DNA of 64,000 nucleotides from Dicaeum eximium (lineage: Eukaryota > Chordata > Aves > Passeriformes > Dicaeidae), in the NCBI GenBank assembly GCA_013396995.1, contig VWZP01002400.1, positions 1,674,001 to 1,738,000 of the forward strand. The letters are read 5' to 3'. The position numbers were made by a program, and so were the translations under genes. Position 1 is the first letter of the stretch. Each line of letters starts with the position of its first letter. Below the pieces are notes generated by a model. It did no database searches, was not told the DNA's origin, and saw only the letters and a program-made list of their open reading frames with translations. Of this stretch, positions 13,271 through 27,050 are shown one piece after another.

Positions 13271-16200
13271 TCTTAACCACAAAAACAAATTTTCTCTTTG
13301 AGAAAGGATAGTATATTCTAGATTTTAAAACATTTCTTTTATGGAGTGCTAAAATAATTTAAAGTTCTTGCTATGCTATGGTTGCTCCCTTGATGCTTGG
13401 ACAGCTACTTTTATGTCTGTAGCATTTTCTTCTCCCCCTGTGGATCAAAATACAAATTTTCTTACCTTGTGCAAGACAGTCTTTGCTACCAGTACTTCTT
13501 TTCTTCACTGTACCTTGAAGAACAGTTGTGTGCATCATCCAATATGAGCTTTGCAGTACTTCTGCTGTTAAAACAACAACAATAAAACCTCCTGGTGCTC
13601 TTTCCTACAGCTAAACATTGTGGTAATTTATGAGAATACAGTTATTCATAAACTGCCACTCAATTGGCTTTTATGGGTCATTCTTTTATTTCTCTTTAAT
13701 TACACGGCAGAGTAAGAAGAAGCTGACGTTGTGCAAAGGACAGGGCTGGTTGTTGCCATCTAACAGGGATGAGCTTTGGACTCATATTTTCCTGCTGTAG
13801 AACACAAAAAGAGTCAGTGACCTAACACCCAGCTTAGGTCCTGCTGCCATGACTGGCAGGTTGGTTTTCACCTCCACATTGCTGCCAGAGCTGAGCTTTT
13901 TCTGAGCTGCTGCTGTGCTGAAGCTGCTGCTGAGCCATTTGGATTGCCATGATCATGTTCTGCTGGGAGCCTGGTTTGCCTCCGAATTTAGGCCTTGTGC
14001 CTCGAGAATTGAAGGCAGCATCTTGAGCAGATTTTCTTAGGGGCAGCTGTTTTTGCCAGCAGAAGGCATTGGGTTAGACTGCCTGAATTCCAGTGCCCTT
14101 CAGCAATTTGTTTCTCATTTCTTAATGCAACAACATTATTCCAGATGCCTGAACTTCTCACAGGAAAAACAGTGGGAGGAGGATGCTAAAATTAAATTAG
14201 AGGGATAACAAGATTATACTTGTTTCTTCTGCTCTTTCCCCTGAATGGCTGTAAGAGGCAGGAAATTGAGGGAGACCAACCTTCAGGCTGGGCTGCAAAG
14301 GTCACTCACCACTTTACATCTGACAAAACCAAATTCCCTACACCCAAGCAGCACTTACCCTCCATCACTCACTGTGCAGTGTCTGGGTTTGCTTTCCTTC
14401 CTGAGCTGAACATGTGAGTTGAACGAGAGCTCACACACCAAAGCACAGAAGAGAACAGGAAACCTGCCTGTTTGGTTGCATCTGGTTTCACCGGTTTGCA
14501 GCCATACTGAAAAGTGTTTTCAGCCTGAAACAGCACCTTATAGCAGAGGAGTTGCTTTTCAGTGCCATTGAACACAAAATGGTTGCAGGTCTCCAGAATC
14601 ATATCTACTCCAGCTTCAGAATCACATCTCCTCCAGCTCTGGTCTTCCCTGGCACCACTGGAAAGATGGACCTGCTTTAGATCTCCTGGGCTTTGGCCAA
14701 AACGATCTGTGTCTGAAAGGGAAATACTGCCAGAGCAGTTAAATTTAGCCTCATTAATTATTCCTGGCAGCTCATGCAGCACCAATTAAACAAGGATTTA
14801 AATTCCCCAATGTTTTTTGCAAAATTTTCACTTTCAATCTGTTTTAAGTCCTAAATATGCAGTCTGTCTGTTAGAAGATGGTTGCTTCCCCAAATAGTTT
14901 AAATTCATGTTATTTCATGAATGAAAAGAAAGGGTTTCTTTACTGTCAGAAATCATTAGTATATGTGCTTTTAGCTTGTCTTTTTTATTAGCTCTACCAT
15001 CCTACTTCTTGCTTGGTTGCTTTTTTTTACCTACTCTCAAACTCTAGAGACTCATTAACCCTAGATTTCTATTTGTCAGACTTAGTGTAAGAAAAAATGT
15101 GGGGGGTTTGTGGGGGTTTCTTTGATTGTTTTCTAAACAGTACAGCCAGATCACAGGCAGGTATTGCTGTGTGACCACTCATTAGAATGGCACCAGGAGC
15201 AGGACAGCAATTTGAATGCCTGTAAGGTAACAGCAGCTTATCCCCAGGTGCAGGGCTGCCCTGGCTGGCCCTGAACCCTGCCAGGAGATGTGGGAAGCAG
15301 TGTAGCCATGCAAACCTGCTCAGCAGCAGAGCTGTGTTATCACCTTGTCCTGCTGTGTCCCTGCTGTGTGCCAGCCTCACACCCTGGGCCAGGGCAGGAG
15401 CTGCCCCAGCTGCATGTCCAGGCACAAGGCTTCATCTGGGGGTGAAAAATGGCTGAGTGGCATTTCTGTGGTGGACTTTTCTATTGTAGTCCCTGCTGCC
15501 CAGGGACCTGCTGGCATGCAAACATGCTCTGAAGCCATTAAACAAGTTGGGTATTACAGACACCCAATAAGGTGGTTAAGGAAACTGCTCCTTCCTGCAC
15601 TAAGGTTTATATCATAACTGCATTAATAGTTGTCACAGTTTGGTGGGTGTAACTGTGAATTTTATATAAACTTGTGTGTCCTGTGAATAGGTAGAGCATG
15701 TAGTGTGTGTTGGGAGACAGAAGCAGATGTTTCACATTGCTTGATAAACACATTCCCAAGCTGTCACTTCTTCATCCTTTACATGGACCACAAGAGGATA
15801 AAAGTATAACATCTGCTTGTAAACATGATCAGGTGTGAGTCAGTAAAAGGAAAGTAGTGCAGTACAAAATGATAAATTGCATGTTTATATGCTCATCTAT
15901 CATAATATAGTAGGGCCTGGGAAGAATTTTAGCAAAAAATTTATCACAGTATCTTAAAAAGGAGCATCATGCCCCCTGTATATATTGCAAGCTCCTAGGT
16001 TATTCTCTGTGGAAAAATATACAAAGGTAACACTTACTTCCTTTGTAGTCACACCTGCAGCCCCTTGTTCTTACAGTTTCTGATGGTAACTAACATAAAG
16101 TAAGAGCTGGTATCTTCCAAGAAGCTCTTCCTTTAACTTCATCACTAGCTTAATTTAAGTATCCAGAAATGCTCGCAATGACAGTAAAAGTTATTATCTC

Positions 16201-17227
16201 CCTAAATTCCTGGTGTTTGAAGCACTACTTTATCAAAGCAGCTGATTCTCTGCTGATGTGTATTTTGTTTATCTGTCTGTGGAGGCTGCATACACCTGGT
16301 CTTCTTCAGCAGCCTGTCAAGTGTCCAGCAGAACCAGAGGGATGCACTTTTAGGGGTCAGGAAGGGCAGTCATCAAATATCCTGAGAATTTGTAGCTCTT
16401 CCTTTGAAACATTAACTAACATTGGCAAGTTAGAGTGGACAAAAAGATTCCACTTGTCTTTTCAAGCAGTTCTTTTAAAACTACATGTGTTCAACATGGA
16501 GAAAGAACAGCTTTTAGCTGTAGTCTCATTCAGCAATCCCCAGCACTTCAGCTGAAAGCTTCATGTGAAGCTTCTTGTTGTCTGCAACATTTGCTTGGAA
16601 GTTATTATTTGGGTTTGTTATTGTTGTTGCTACTGAATTAATGGGCCTTCAGAGCTGGAGACAGCACCAAGAAAAGGCGAAGTGATCCTCATTTCACGCT
16701 CAGCCTTATACTTGGCAGGGGCAAAAAATGCCAGAAATGTGCCAAATGCAAATGATGAGCAAAGGTTGGAATTAGGTCTTCTCTCACTCTTCAGACAGAT
16801 CATGTGTCAAAGATGCAGTTGGGTGGAGTGCAAAAGGACAAAAGCATCCCCAGCTCCCCTGCAAATTCAGCTGAGGAAAGGTGCTGTAACACACCAGTAA
16901 AAGCTGTCTGTGCCCCAACAGATGATGGACAAATCCTTATCTCTGTGCTCATTGCCTGGCCTTGCATTGAAATATTTTCAATTTTCATTTATTTCCGTTA
17001 GAATAGTTGTTTTAGTTTTTGACTGTCAGAATGGCATTTTACTTGAATGGCACGCACTTGTATGACACTTCAAAGGCTTCTTCCTCCATTGCCATTTTCA
17101 GCAGTTTCTGTGCCTTTTGATTTTTGAGAAGTCCTGGGCTGGTCTTCGCTCTTTCATTTTTAAATAAGTACCTTGTTGTTGTTATCCATTGTGTTTAGAA
17201 CTCAAGGTCGATGGTGCTAAAGTGAGA

Positions 17228-17241
17228 TCACTGATCAGTGA
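17228..17241. repeat. 14-base perfect palindrome
   Basis: The sequence tcactgatcagtga is its own reverse complement (7+7 bases, no spacer). It could be a dimeric protein site or chance. Confidence 0.8.
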
Positions 17242-19699
17242 ACGCTGATTGCCTTCAAGACAGTGCTCACGTTTCCAAGGATCTCATGTTAACAGTGTTC
17301 CTAGACATGAACTGTGGTCACTGCAAGGATTCAAATAATCTTTATTTTCAACATGAATTTTGTTTCATAAGCAAAGCTCTTTCCTGTGACAACCCCATAA
17401 AGGCAAAGAAGCCTTGCTGTGAGCTAATGTGATAAAAGCCAGATTCATATTGCAGAATCATACATGAAATGCAGTGCAGAGGGACCCAGTTAACTCCCAG
17501 TGTAATTCCAGCCTCTCCAGCTTGGTCTGGAGTAAAACTTGGCTTGACCAGGTATCCAGCAAGTTTGTTTATTCCTGGGATGTGAGACCTGGCTGGCCAT
17601 GCCCATCCCAGGAATGGTGCAAGAGCCTTCAGGCAAAGTGTAGCAGAGAACCCACCTAGGAAAACCCGATGCTTAGAAACATTGTCTTTAAAAAGAGAGT
17701 CTTCTGTAAAGTTGCAGCAGCATTACATTAGCTGCTAGTCCTTGTTGGAAAGTTGAAGGCAAACAACCTATAAGAAATAGCTCAGGATTTCTGCAAGACT
17801 GATACAGCTGGTTTACAGCAGCATTCTTCAGTCATCTGTATCAGATGTCTTTTGTTTGCCTCCCTGTGTCTTACAAGGGGCTGCAGATTGTCAGCTATAG
17901 GATTGCTCTTGAATTTGCTGTGATCGTAGGGCATCAGGAAACCTCTCTTTTTCTGTAGAAAGGTGAGGGTATTTGGCAAATACTGAATAGCATGATCAAA
18001 TAATTTACCAGTGTGACTTAGCGTTTGTTTCCTTTCCCTGAGCTATTTATGCAGCGCACGTTTGAAGGCAAGCTGTGAGTATTATACAAAGAAATCTGCT
18101 AGTGTGCAATCTCCAAGAGGAGATTTAAGATTTAATTTCAGGCAGGATCTGGATCACAGGAGCTAATAGGAAGAGCTGTTTACACTGCTCTGAGAGCCAT
18201 ACTAAAAATTTAGTGTGTTTAATGCTTGTATTTCCGTACTCTGTTTCTGCTGTGGTGAAGGGTATTTGTGTGCATGGACTGACTGAATGAAATGCCCCCT
18301 GATGTGAAACTATGTTTTGTCATTAATTGCAGACGCTAAGGTGAATGTAAGAGGGAACATGGAAGCTTCATCTCACCCACCACTGTTTATTGCCATAAAC
18401 CAGTGATGGGTGCTGTTCTACTCGTGAGCTCTTGTGAACTGGCTGTTCTCCTGTGGCATCAATGCCTCAGGACTCTGGACTCTTGCCCCAGAGCTGAGAG
18501 GCAGCAGAGAGAGGAGAAAAGGTCTGGTTTCCGTCTGCCCACCCTGTGTGAACATGAATGAACTTCTCTTTCTCTAGTTATAAGCCTTTAATGTAGCAAG
18601 AGCATGAGCTCAGTGCAGTATCCTGGGCTACACCACCGAGTTCAGATAGTCCAGCCAGAAGTGTAGATTGGAGGCTCTTGCCTTCTTTTCCATTTTTGCA
18701 CTGTAAATGGTGCCTTCCCTCCAGCTACCACAGCCATTCCTTACTGCTGAGGAAAAGCAGTAATGCTCTGTTTTAAAAAAATTATAACTTTGCACTGAAA
18801 CACCCCTTTAGTTGTGATCTCAGCGTGGTAAGGAAATACAAACAGTCCAACCCTCCATCCTCGCCCATCAGCAATTTCATCCTTTTCCAGAAAACAGTTA
18901 GGTTCCCTGAGATCCTGGGGATCCCTGTAGCTGACAGGGATGCAAGCCCTCAGAGGTCGAGATTCAAAGTATTACAGAGGCTCTGCTGAGCTGGCAGCTC
19001 CCTACTGTGTGCATCATGTGGTTCTAAGGGTTTGCCTTCCCTGCCTGTGGAGACTGAGGTAACTTTTGGGTCTTAAATCTCCGAGTACACACAGAATTTG
19101 ACAAACGTTTTGAGATCCTACTAGCACTGGGCTTGCACAAACCCAGTACTTTGTGACAAATACTGCAGCTAAATGCATTAATTAACAGAAAGTATGAAGT
19201 GGCTGATTTCCCTCTCTGCTTGTGCTCTGCTTGGGCTGGCACTAAAGTCAGGCATTGACCTGCTGGTTTCAAATGTCCTTTCATGACCTGCCCCACTACT
19301 TTGTCCACATCAGAGTCTTTCAGCTTGTGGTAAATTAGGGCATAATCTTGTGCCTTTCTCTCACCATTGCCTTTTCTTCTCATTTTTATCCCTTTTTAAT
19401 CTCACTTTCTTCTTTCTTTCTTTTTTTTTCCTGTCTTCCTAGGCTCCCAGATCCTCCTTCTGTTATGAAACACATGCAAGAATATAATGGCAATAGCTCA
19501 TGGCAGTTGGTATCATAAGAAACTCTAAATATTAGGATACTATTCCTGAAATTAGAGGTGGTTGCATTATCAATTTTTTTTAGTTCAGGTGTATTTGAAC
19601 ATATCCAGTGAATCACCCTTTGTCCTGGTGTAAACCAGCAGAAGGATACAATTAATTGAAGAGGAGGAACTCAGGACATGGAATGTCTCAAGTCAATGA

Positions 19700-19726
19700 G
19701 ACATTGGCTTGGCTCAAGCCAATGTC
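19700..19726. repeat. Perfect 11-bp inverted repeat with 5-base loop
   Basis: The arm gacattggctt (19700-19710) and its exact complement aagccaatgtc (19716-19726) flank the loop ggctc. A second small inverted repeat, tgtctc (19684-19689) with gagaca (19698-19703), overlaps its 5' side, so the two hairpins are mutually exclusive. Each long arm also contains the CCAAT/ATTGG core bound by NF-Y-type factors. The stem is too short for a canonical microRNA precursor. Confidence 0.75.
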
Positions 19727-22700
19727 AAGGCTTCAGCTGCCTTTAGTGGAGTCAGGATTTCTCTGATAAAAGGAGGCTGTACTGCTAAATCAAACTGTCT
19801 TAATTACTGTCACTGGAAGCTCTGCTTGATTAGACACAATAGAATTTGTCCTGTGGAAGAGGGTCAGGAGAGGGAGAGAGCACAGTGGGTATCAGCCCTG
19901 GAAAAAAATCTGATTGTGAGAGGTCACTTGAGCTCATACACATGAGGCCTTATTAAGTGGAGACCATTCAGTCACACAGTTATGATGGCTATAGCAGGGA
20001 AGGAGTTTTTCATTAATTATTCAACAGAAGGGAGATCTATATTTTGCCTCAAACTGGCACTTTTAACCATCTGCTTAAAACATAACTGTCTCCTAACAAC
20101 TATCCACATGGGCTTTTTCTCCTTTTCTAGAGTAATCATTATGCTGAACTTCCAGATTGTTTAAGTATCTGAGGTCCAAGTATGAGCATGCTGTTACAAA
20201 TAGCTGGTACTTAAAATTGCTATTCATTTTCATATGTTTGGTTGGCAGCTCATTAGTACATTTGTTTTTCTCAGTTGTAATTGTGATCCAGCAGTGGCCT
20301 TGATCTTGCTAACTGTTACATCTGAGCTTAACTGCAGTCCTGTAATCCCAACAGGCTCATTTTGGAAGGACATAGTGACTCATATTCATGCCTTGTATAA
20401 CTGTTGAAATTAGCACTTTTCACCAGGGATAAATTTATCTCAGTATCTACAAGTGCTGTGGACACATACAGAGGGTTATTAGCAGTGGGCCCTGAACATG
20501 AAGTAGGCAACCAGACCCTAACTGCTTGCTTTGAAGGTGTCACTTACACAAGGTTTTCTGTGTTTTCCCCCCAGGTGTCCCACCTTCGCTCCTAGGGGAA
20601 AAACCAAACCCAAACCAAGCCCCTCCAAAAAACTACATGTGCTGCCTGGGGTCTTCGAAGAGAAACTGAGATTTATGCTGAACTCCATGAGCAAAGCGTC
20701 CTGAAAACGAAAAGGAAATTCAGATGTTTGCTTTCATGGGTACCTGAATTCCAGAACAAATATAAACAAACACCTCTTATATGCCAAGAAATATTTCAAA
20801 AGTAGTTTATGGTAAATTGAACAGAAATTTGTGGCTGTTGTATGGTGAGTGTTGCCACAGAGGACTGTCATCTATACAACTCAGTGATTGCCACATTGTC
20901 GTTTTGGAGAAAATGGTGGTAGATGGGTCATACTCTCGGAAATATTTATTTAATTTTTAACTGTAGAGCAAAAGGACACTGTAAGCATATCATTGTGCAT
21001 ATACTTGTGTATCAATTTTGTATCCTTTAAAACTCCATTTGCATTCTTCCCTGTTTCGTTAGTGGATTTGTAAGCTCTCTTTCATCCTTGCAGACTGGGC
21101 TGGAATCCCGAGCTAAGGGTTGGGACCTCATTATCAGACATTGCCATGCAAGGCAGTGCTTACTTAGCCAGCCAAACAGCAGCTGAATTGCACCTTATCA
21201 GCTGTTCTGAAACACAGCGCATTTCACCACCCGGGTGGCTGAAACGTGCTTCTTTTCAGATGCCTTTTCAGATTCATGCAGACTCTCTGCATATGCACCA
21301 CCTGCAAACAAAAGCTCCCGAGTGACTGCTGTCCATAGTTCTGCTGTCTCCAGCGGCAGAGAATGAATGTCACAGCTGGGGGAATTAAAGGCATCGATTA
21401 TCAGTGTAGTACCAATCATTCTCCATGATTCTGGATCACTACAAATCCTTGGATTATTGCATTTATGATACATAAAGTGTTTGAGGGAAAAACCAAACCC
21501 CTTTACTTCCATATGAGGATGATGTTGACAAACTAGCAGGGCAGATAAGTTTGTAGAAAACCTGCCAATGACAAAACACTCCAAGGACAGCTTTCAGACA
21601 AATTTAACCTATCTTGTATTCACTTAGACACCCAACAGGGACTTCGGTAAAGCCCACATGAATTCTGTTCCGGGAGGTTCGGTTTAGCATAAGTGACACC
21701 TGGGAGCCATTAGTTTCCCTGGAGACTAAAGACTGGCTTTTGGGAATGGCTGGTAATTTGCCTTGCATCTCTTCCTCAGGTGTTCTGCATACCTCCGGGG
21801 CTTCTTAGTGGCCAGCCCGGTGTTCGGGCCTCCTGCCTCCTCAGCGTTGTTCCTGCTCCAGGGACTGCATGCCAGGACGGCTTCTCTGCTGCCAGACCTT
21901 TGCCTGGTCGTTGCCCACGCTTCATCTGTCCTTTGGTACCTCCCTGGGAACAAGAGAAGTAAGAGCCAACAAATCAAACTCTGTAACTCTGCCCGAGTTC
22001 ATTTGTACATCCTATTTGTAAACCCAGTGAAGGAGGCAATATTATACAGCAATTTGGGAACTGAACTGGTAGGAACATCTCTCCCTTGGAGCAAGGGAAA
22101 GTATCTTTTTTGTGATTGCAGCATCAGATTCTGCTCCAGTTCATGCTGAGAGGATTTGCTGGGGTTGAATTTGTGCTGGTCATACTTGTGTCTTTCTGTC
22201 ACTGGCATATTTTTATTCCTTTAAAGAAACATACTTTGCATCAGTTTATCTAATTTGGATCTGAAGCCTTTTGATGTCATGTAAGCATTTATTGCCATTA
22301 AAATTGTGCCTGGGGTATTGACATTTTCAGGCTATTTTGTAAAGTGGCCTTTTACACAGGGTGGGGGAAGTGCTGCAGTTTGGTACATAGGTGGTTTAAT
22401 TTTAGCTCTGGTTTTTTTGGTTGAATCCTGTGTGCAAGTTGCAGTGATTTCAGAAGGTCTGACTGCAGGAAACATGGAAGAATAAAAACGAGAGACAGGT
22501 GAAGTGGTGTTTGAACACTGAATTTTCTCTCAGCTTTGCATATTAGAGCAGTCTTTTGGCAGACACCTCTGCTACACCTGGGGGTCATAAGACCTTTGGC
22601 TTATTGGACTGAAGTCCATATTACCTTCACAAGCTCTTTAAGGCAAGTTTTGTTTGTGTTCACTGTGCCTTTAATACAACCTGCATCCTAACAGAGAGGA

Positions 22701-23137
22701 TTGCTTCTTAGCTGTTGCAGTCCAGAAGTACATTTTTACTTCTTCAGTGAGCTGTTTTCTGGCAACCTCTCAGGTTCTTGGGGATGAGATGGTGGCTTAC
22801 AAAACAAGTTTATAGATAGGCCCCAGTTAACTGTAGGACTTTCTGCAGGCAGTAATGGACCTGCACTCTTATTTTAGCCCTAGTACAGATTTTTAAGAAA
22901 AATAGAGGGTGAAATGGCTTTACAACTCAGGTTTGTCATATGGACCACTGACATCAGCTCATACAAACCTAAGAAGCTATAAATGCACCTTGCTACCAAA
23001 GCAAAATTTCTGTCTTCTCCACAGCAGTTCTATGGTCTTTTAAGGTATACCATACCTGAAAATGAACTCCTGAGAAACTTCTCAGTGTGGCTCTTTGTCT
23101 TTATTCAGATATTATGAAGTCTACTTGCCACTGTAGC

Positions 23138-23163
23138 TAATGAGGGGCAATTAATGAGGGGCA
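23138..23163 (+). repeat. Short direct repeat (12 bases twice)
   Basis: taatgaggggca occurs at 23138-23149 and again at 23152-23163, a 14-base period with two copies. It is probably a small replication-slippage duplication. Confidence 0.75.
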
Positions 23164-25713
23164 TACTTCTCCTGTGTGCTGCTCGGCCTCATTAGACAAA
23201 CAATAACAAGGTACACTCACTTATAAAAGGTTGAAAAAAAGTAGGTAGCAGAATGTTCTGAAATATTTATGGTCTTTATTCTTGAGGTGAGACAAGTATG
23301 CGTAACTTTAGAGATAAAGCTTCACTGCCTACTGAGGGTTTAGAAATATTTTGCCTGCTGAGTTCTCTAAAAATAAGTTTGAATGTTCTGTTGTTAAAAA
23401 TTATTAATATTTTTGACTCTAAGCATAAAAGGAAACTTTTACTTACTGAACTTAGATTAGTATGTAAATATAGATTTAACATTGTAAATGGAAAACTGGA
23501 ACAGTGTCTCAGTGATTCTGTGTGACTGCCCTATTTATTCTAGCAGTTAACACAGCATGAGACTAGAGGCTGCTACTACATTGTGCCTTTAGGATATGAA
23601 AAATTCAATTGCCTAATAGCAGTAATTTTAAAATAAATATTCTAATAGTAATAGAGTTAGAAACATTACTCCAGATATTCTTTCACTGTTTGAGTAGGTA
23701 TTTCATGAATGGGACTTCTGTGATTTTACAAACTTTAGGTAGATAGAGACTTCTCATTTTAATGTGAAGTTTTTTCTTGGTTTTCTATATATTCAGACCT
23801 CATGCAGTGCACAGTGTTTCCTGTTAAGTGTCACACTTTCAGCAATTGATCTTTTTTTTTCGTGCAGGAAAACCTTTCTGGATTCTTGGTTTTCGGTACT
23901 GAACAGACTATGAAAAAACATAAAACCCCTTCATCTTTTCCTTGCTTTAGGGCTGACTTGTGCCAGTTTCTAGCTTTTCATATCTTGGTGATATGAACAC
24001 CTTGACTTCTGGTAAAAATACCACTCTCTTGTCAGCGGAGACGACAAAATTATTTTTGTCAGATTCTATTTTCCTTGTGTCTTGAGTGAACTTGTCTTCT
24101 TCTCCTGGAAGAAGAGAAAAACCATGCCAAACCTTGGGGTTTTGTGTCCCTTTTGGGGAACAATTCTCCTTCAGACTTGCTATTCTTTTAAGGTTTTGTT
24201 TGTTTGTTTTTATGTCACTACTTTAGAGTATTTTGAAAGAGGAATGTATGTCTGAAAGGTTTTCTTTATAGAAAATCCAAAGGAAACTGCATCAGCAAAT
24301 GGCTTATTGATGTGTTTAAAAAAAAGTATGTGATCTATATAGAACATTGTGAAAATCTAAGCTGAGATCTATCTGCCCGATCAGTCCTAGTGAAACTGCA
24401 GAAGATGGACTGAGGTGAATCAGGCCCTCTTTCAATCCAGACACATCTGTGCAGTATGGGGAGAAGAACAGGAGGGAAAGAGGACAAACTTCCAGTATAA
24501 CTTCAGCAACTGGTTAATTTCAAGTACTTAATATCTGAGATATAGATTTTTCTTTTTTACTCTACTATTTTTAATCTATTAATAGCAAAGAAAAAAAAAG
24601 ACCCATGTAAAAGTAGCTTTTGAACAGAAACAAATTTTAGGATTGAAAGAAAAGTTGAACCCCTTTCATTGAATGACTGAGGACAATGTAGGAGGCTGAA
24701 GAAGGTTGTTGAAGATGACTTTGCCAGTAGGAAAGTGAATGTGCAGATATTTCTGCCCTCTGCTGTAGCAAGACTGTGCTGACCATGAATTTTGGCTTTG
24801 AATCCATTTGCCCCTTCCCTTCTCTCAAGCATTTAACTCCTTGTAGAGAACTATTTTTTCTGGAATTTGTATGGTTATATGGATTCTTCTCCATTTTGAA
24901 GACTGTTGCTTAGTTAATTACATGAGATACAGTAGAGAAACCAGTGAAATTTGGTTTTAATATTCTGCTGTAGCATCCTATGACTTAAAAACAATTTAAA
25001 ACTGCAGTGTATGTTTTTCAGATATTTGGAACTTCAACCATCACCTTTAAAGCATATATATATATAGATTGGATGTAAATTTTGGATTAAGGAGTGTTGG
25101 ATTGCTCCTTTTAACCATGTAAAAAAGATTAGATTGATTTGAGCGACCAGCCTCAAGTGTTTTTCTTGCTATTTATGAATCAGAACAGCGCTCGTTTTTC
25201 TGTATCTCTGCAAAGGCATCCCAACTGTTTATGTTGCTTTCAGGATGCTAAAACCACCAATCTTGGCTGGAGGCAGCTCAAGTGGGACTGTGGATAATGT
25301 AATGAAGATGGTTTTCTGTTTCTTTTATCTGTTTTGCTTCTCTACTTTCTGCATTTGCTTCAGTGTTACGGTTGTTGTCAGCCTGAGTGGATAGCTCGTG
25401 GGCACAACTGAATTCTTACTCACTTGTCAGTGAGTTCAGTCACAGATAAAAATATATTTCTATGAGAGTGTTTATTGTAGCCTTGATCAAACTGCTCTAT
25501 GTTCATTTTGATGGATGATGATATCCAAATGATCACAGTACAAGCTGTTAGTTTCAGTCCCTTTTGATTTAAATTAGGAACGAAATTCTCTCTAATTCTG
25601 CCTGGTTGCAAGCAGCCTGATACTTCAATAGCATGTTGGTGTTTGAACCTGCCCTCTCCTCCAGCTGCTCAGGCATACAACAGCCAAATGTTGGTCTGAG
25701 GAGGCAGAGGTAC

Positions 25714-25828
25714 CTGTTACTGGTGATCCAGTGTTTGGGCTGAGGTTGTTAAACAGCGAATTCACATTTCCTGAGAAATGGGAGCTGCCTGGCTGTGACT
25801 GCCCAGGTGGCCATGGAGCAGGAGGGAC
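25714..25828 (-). other. Exon-like Pro/Ser-rich open segment, gene unknown
   Basis: On the minus strand a pyrimidine-rich stretch ending 'gcctccttcccaacag' looks like a splice acceptor. It is followed by 115 bases open in one frame and then by 'aacag|gtacct', a good splice donor. The translation is rich in Pro, Ser, Gly and Asn (for example SGNVNSLFNNLSPNTGSP), the texture of a disordered region in a real protein. The frame stays open to the left of the donor to about 25625 and to the right of the acceptor to a stop near 25863. I could not identify the protein. It could be an exon of an unannotated antisense gene or lncRNA, a remnant of a retrocopy, or chance. Confidence 0.25.
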
Positions 25829-25849
25829 CTGTTGGGAAGGAGGCACTAC

Positions 25850-27050
25850 TGAGGCAACTCAACCTCATGTCACACTCTCCCATGCAAGATTATTTTAAAA
25901 ATTTAACACTCAGCTGCACTGTCACCAGTCCTTTGCAATGAGGATCTCTCTTTTGATTAATGCAAAACTGCCTGCTGTTAACTGGAGTTTGGATTCCGTT
26001 AAAATGTTTGTGACATGTCAGGGGGCTTTGTCAGCTCCTTCTGCACTGATTAGACCCAGAAGCCTCTTTGGTTTGCCAGCCCAGATAACGCAGGCAGAGG
26101 GCTGAAAACTAAGCCAGGTGTTGGCAACTTTGCGCATCTTTAAAAGTGGAAACAAAGGCCTTCCCAGTGACCTTGAGCAGCATTTACGCCTTCTAACGAG
26201 GTAACGAGTCACACCCGCCTCATCCCATCACCTGCTGGGCAGTGGCACAGGTGTCATCGATTATGGAGCTGAAGCCTACATTTTGGGCCATGATTCTCTT
26301 TTGTCTTTCTCGGTGCATGCCATGCCAAACGGTGAGCTGTCCTGTGGCATGTTCTGCAGCCAGTGGCTGCTCAGGAAAATGCCTGGAATAGCACACATAC
26401 TGCCTGTTTAAAGAGAGGAAAAAAAGTGAATTAGCGTATTGACCTTACTGAAACATGCAAATCACTTGCTAGGACTCAATTTCTGAAATTAATTCCCATA
26501 ACGTCTGTATTAATTCTTTCAGAAATTATTAAAAGGATTTGTGGCATTATTCTGAGTTCAGACAGCAATAAGTGTCAGTTTTAACTGAGGAGGTGTGGAA
26601 ACCAGCAATAGGTGTGGACTGTCTTGAATAACCACGTTAGTGTTTTGCTCTTGGAAGGCTTTCTCACCCTGGACTGTGTTGTGTTTTTTTTTCCCTCACA
26701 TAAATGTTAATAGTACTTTTAAAGGGTTCTCTGGTTAAAAAAAATCTAAACATCAAAAACCCCCAATATGTTATGAGAAAAAACCCTCCAGTTTTTGTAT
26801 CCTTTTAAGTGATTTTTTTTGAGAAATTAAGTTTCCAGCACTGCTTCAAAAATCAAAAAGAAATAATAGCTTTTGAGTTTTAGAGGATATTGCAAACTCT
26901 AGTGTTTGTGTTGTCTGGTTTTGGAGTTTGTTACACTCGGTAACTTAAAATCACTTGTGCTTTTTAAAAATTTTTTTGTCTGAATGCTTGTTGGAAGTTA
27001 TTACATATTTTTAAACGTTATTTAAAGTGCAAATAAAATTGAAGTCATTG
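25850..27050. other. Proximal upstream region of VAV3
   Basis: AT-rich sequence leading into the CpG island. I see no coding exon. It contains an octamer ATGCAAAT at 26455-26462 in an AT-rich block with several ATTA/TTAATT cores (26430-26540), which is plausible promoter-proximal or enhancer DNA. No TATA box can be assigned because the transcription start is not visible. Confidence 0.35.
26455..26462 (+). promoter_or_regulatory. Consensus octamer ATGCAAAT (POU/Oct site)
   Basis: A perfect ATGCAAAT lies about 960 bases upstream of the VAV3 start codon. This motif is bound by POU-family factors (OCT1/OCT2) and is common in lymphoid regulatory DNA, and VAV-family genes act in lymphocytes. Any 8-mer occurs by chance about once per 65 kb per strand, so one copy is only suggestive. 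Confidence 0.25.

Larger units (their letters stand above)
13271..25400. other. Upstream non-coding DNA, no gene recognised
   Basis: About 12 kb without a recognisable exon, RNA gene or intact transposon. Frames of up to 138 codons (14369-14785 minus; 21198-21584 minus; 21763-22149 plus) have no domain resemblance and compete with frames on the other strand. Small structures seen here are listed separately: a 14-base palindrome (17228-17241), a perfect 11-bp hairpin (19700-19726) and a short direct repeat (23138-23163). A TA microsatellite of about 13 bases lies at 25054-25066. Confidence 0.5.

Noticed and set aside
15104..15120. G-rich run with GGGGGG and GGGGG as a quadruplex
   Set aside because: Only two separated long G-runs; it does not meet the four-run rule.
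1..27000. Exons of the neighbouring gene expected upstream of VAV3 (SLC25A24 in human)
   Set aside because: No mitochondrial-carrier or EF-hand motif was found in any frame, so the neighbour lies outside the window.
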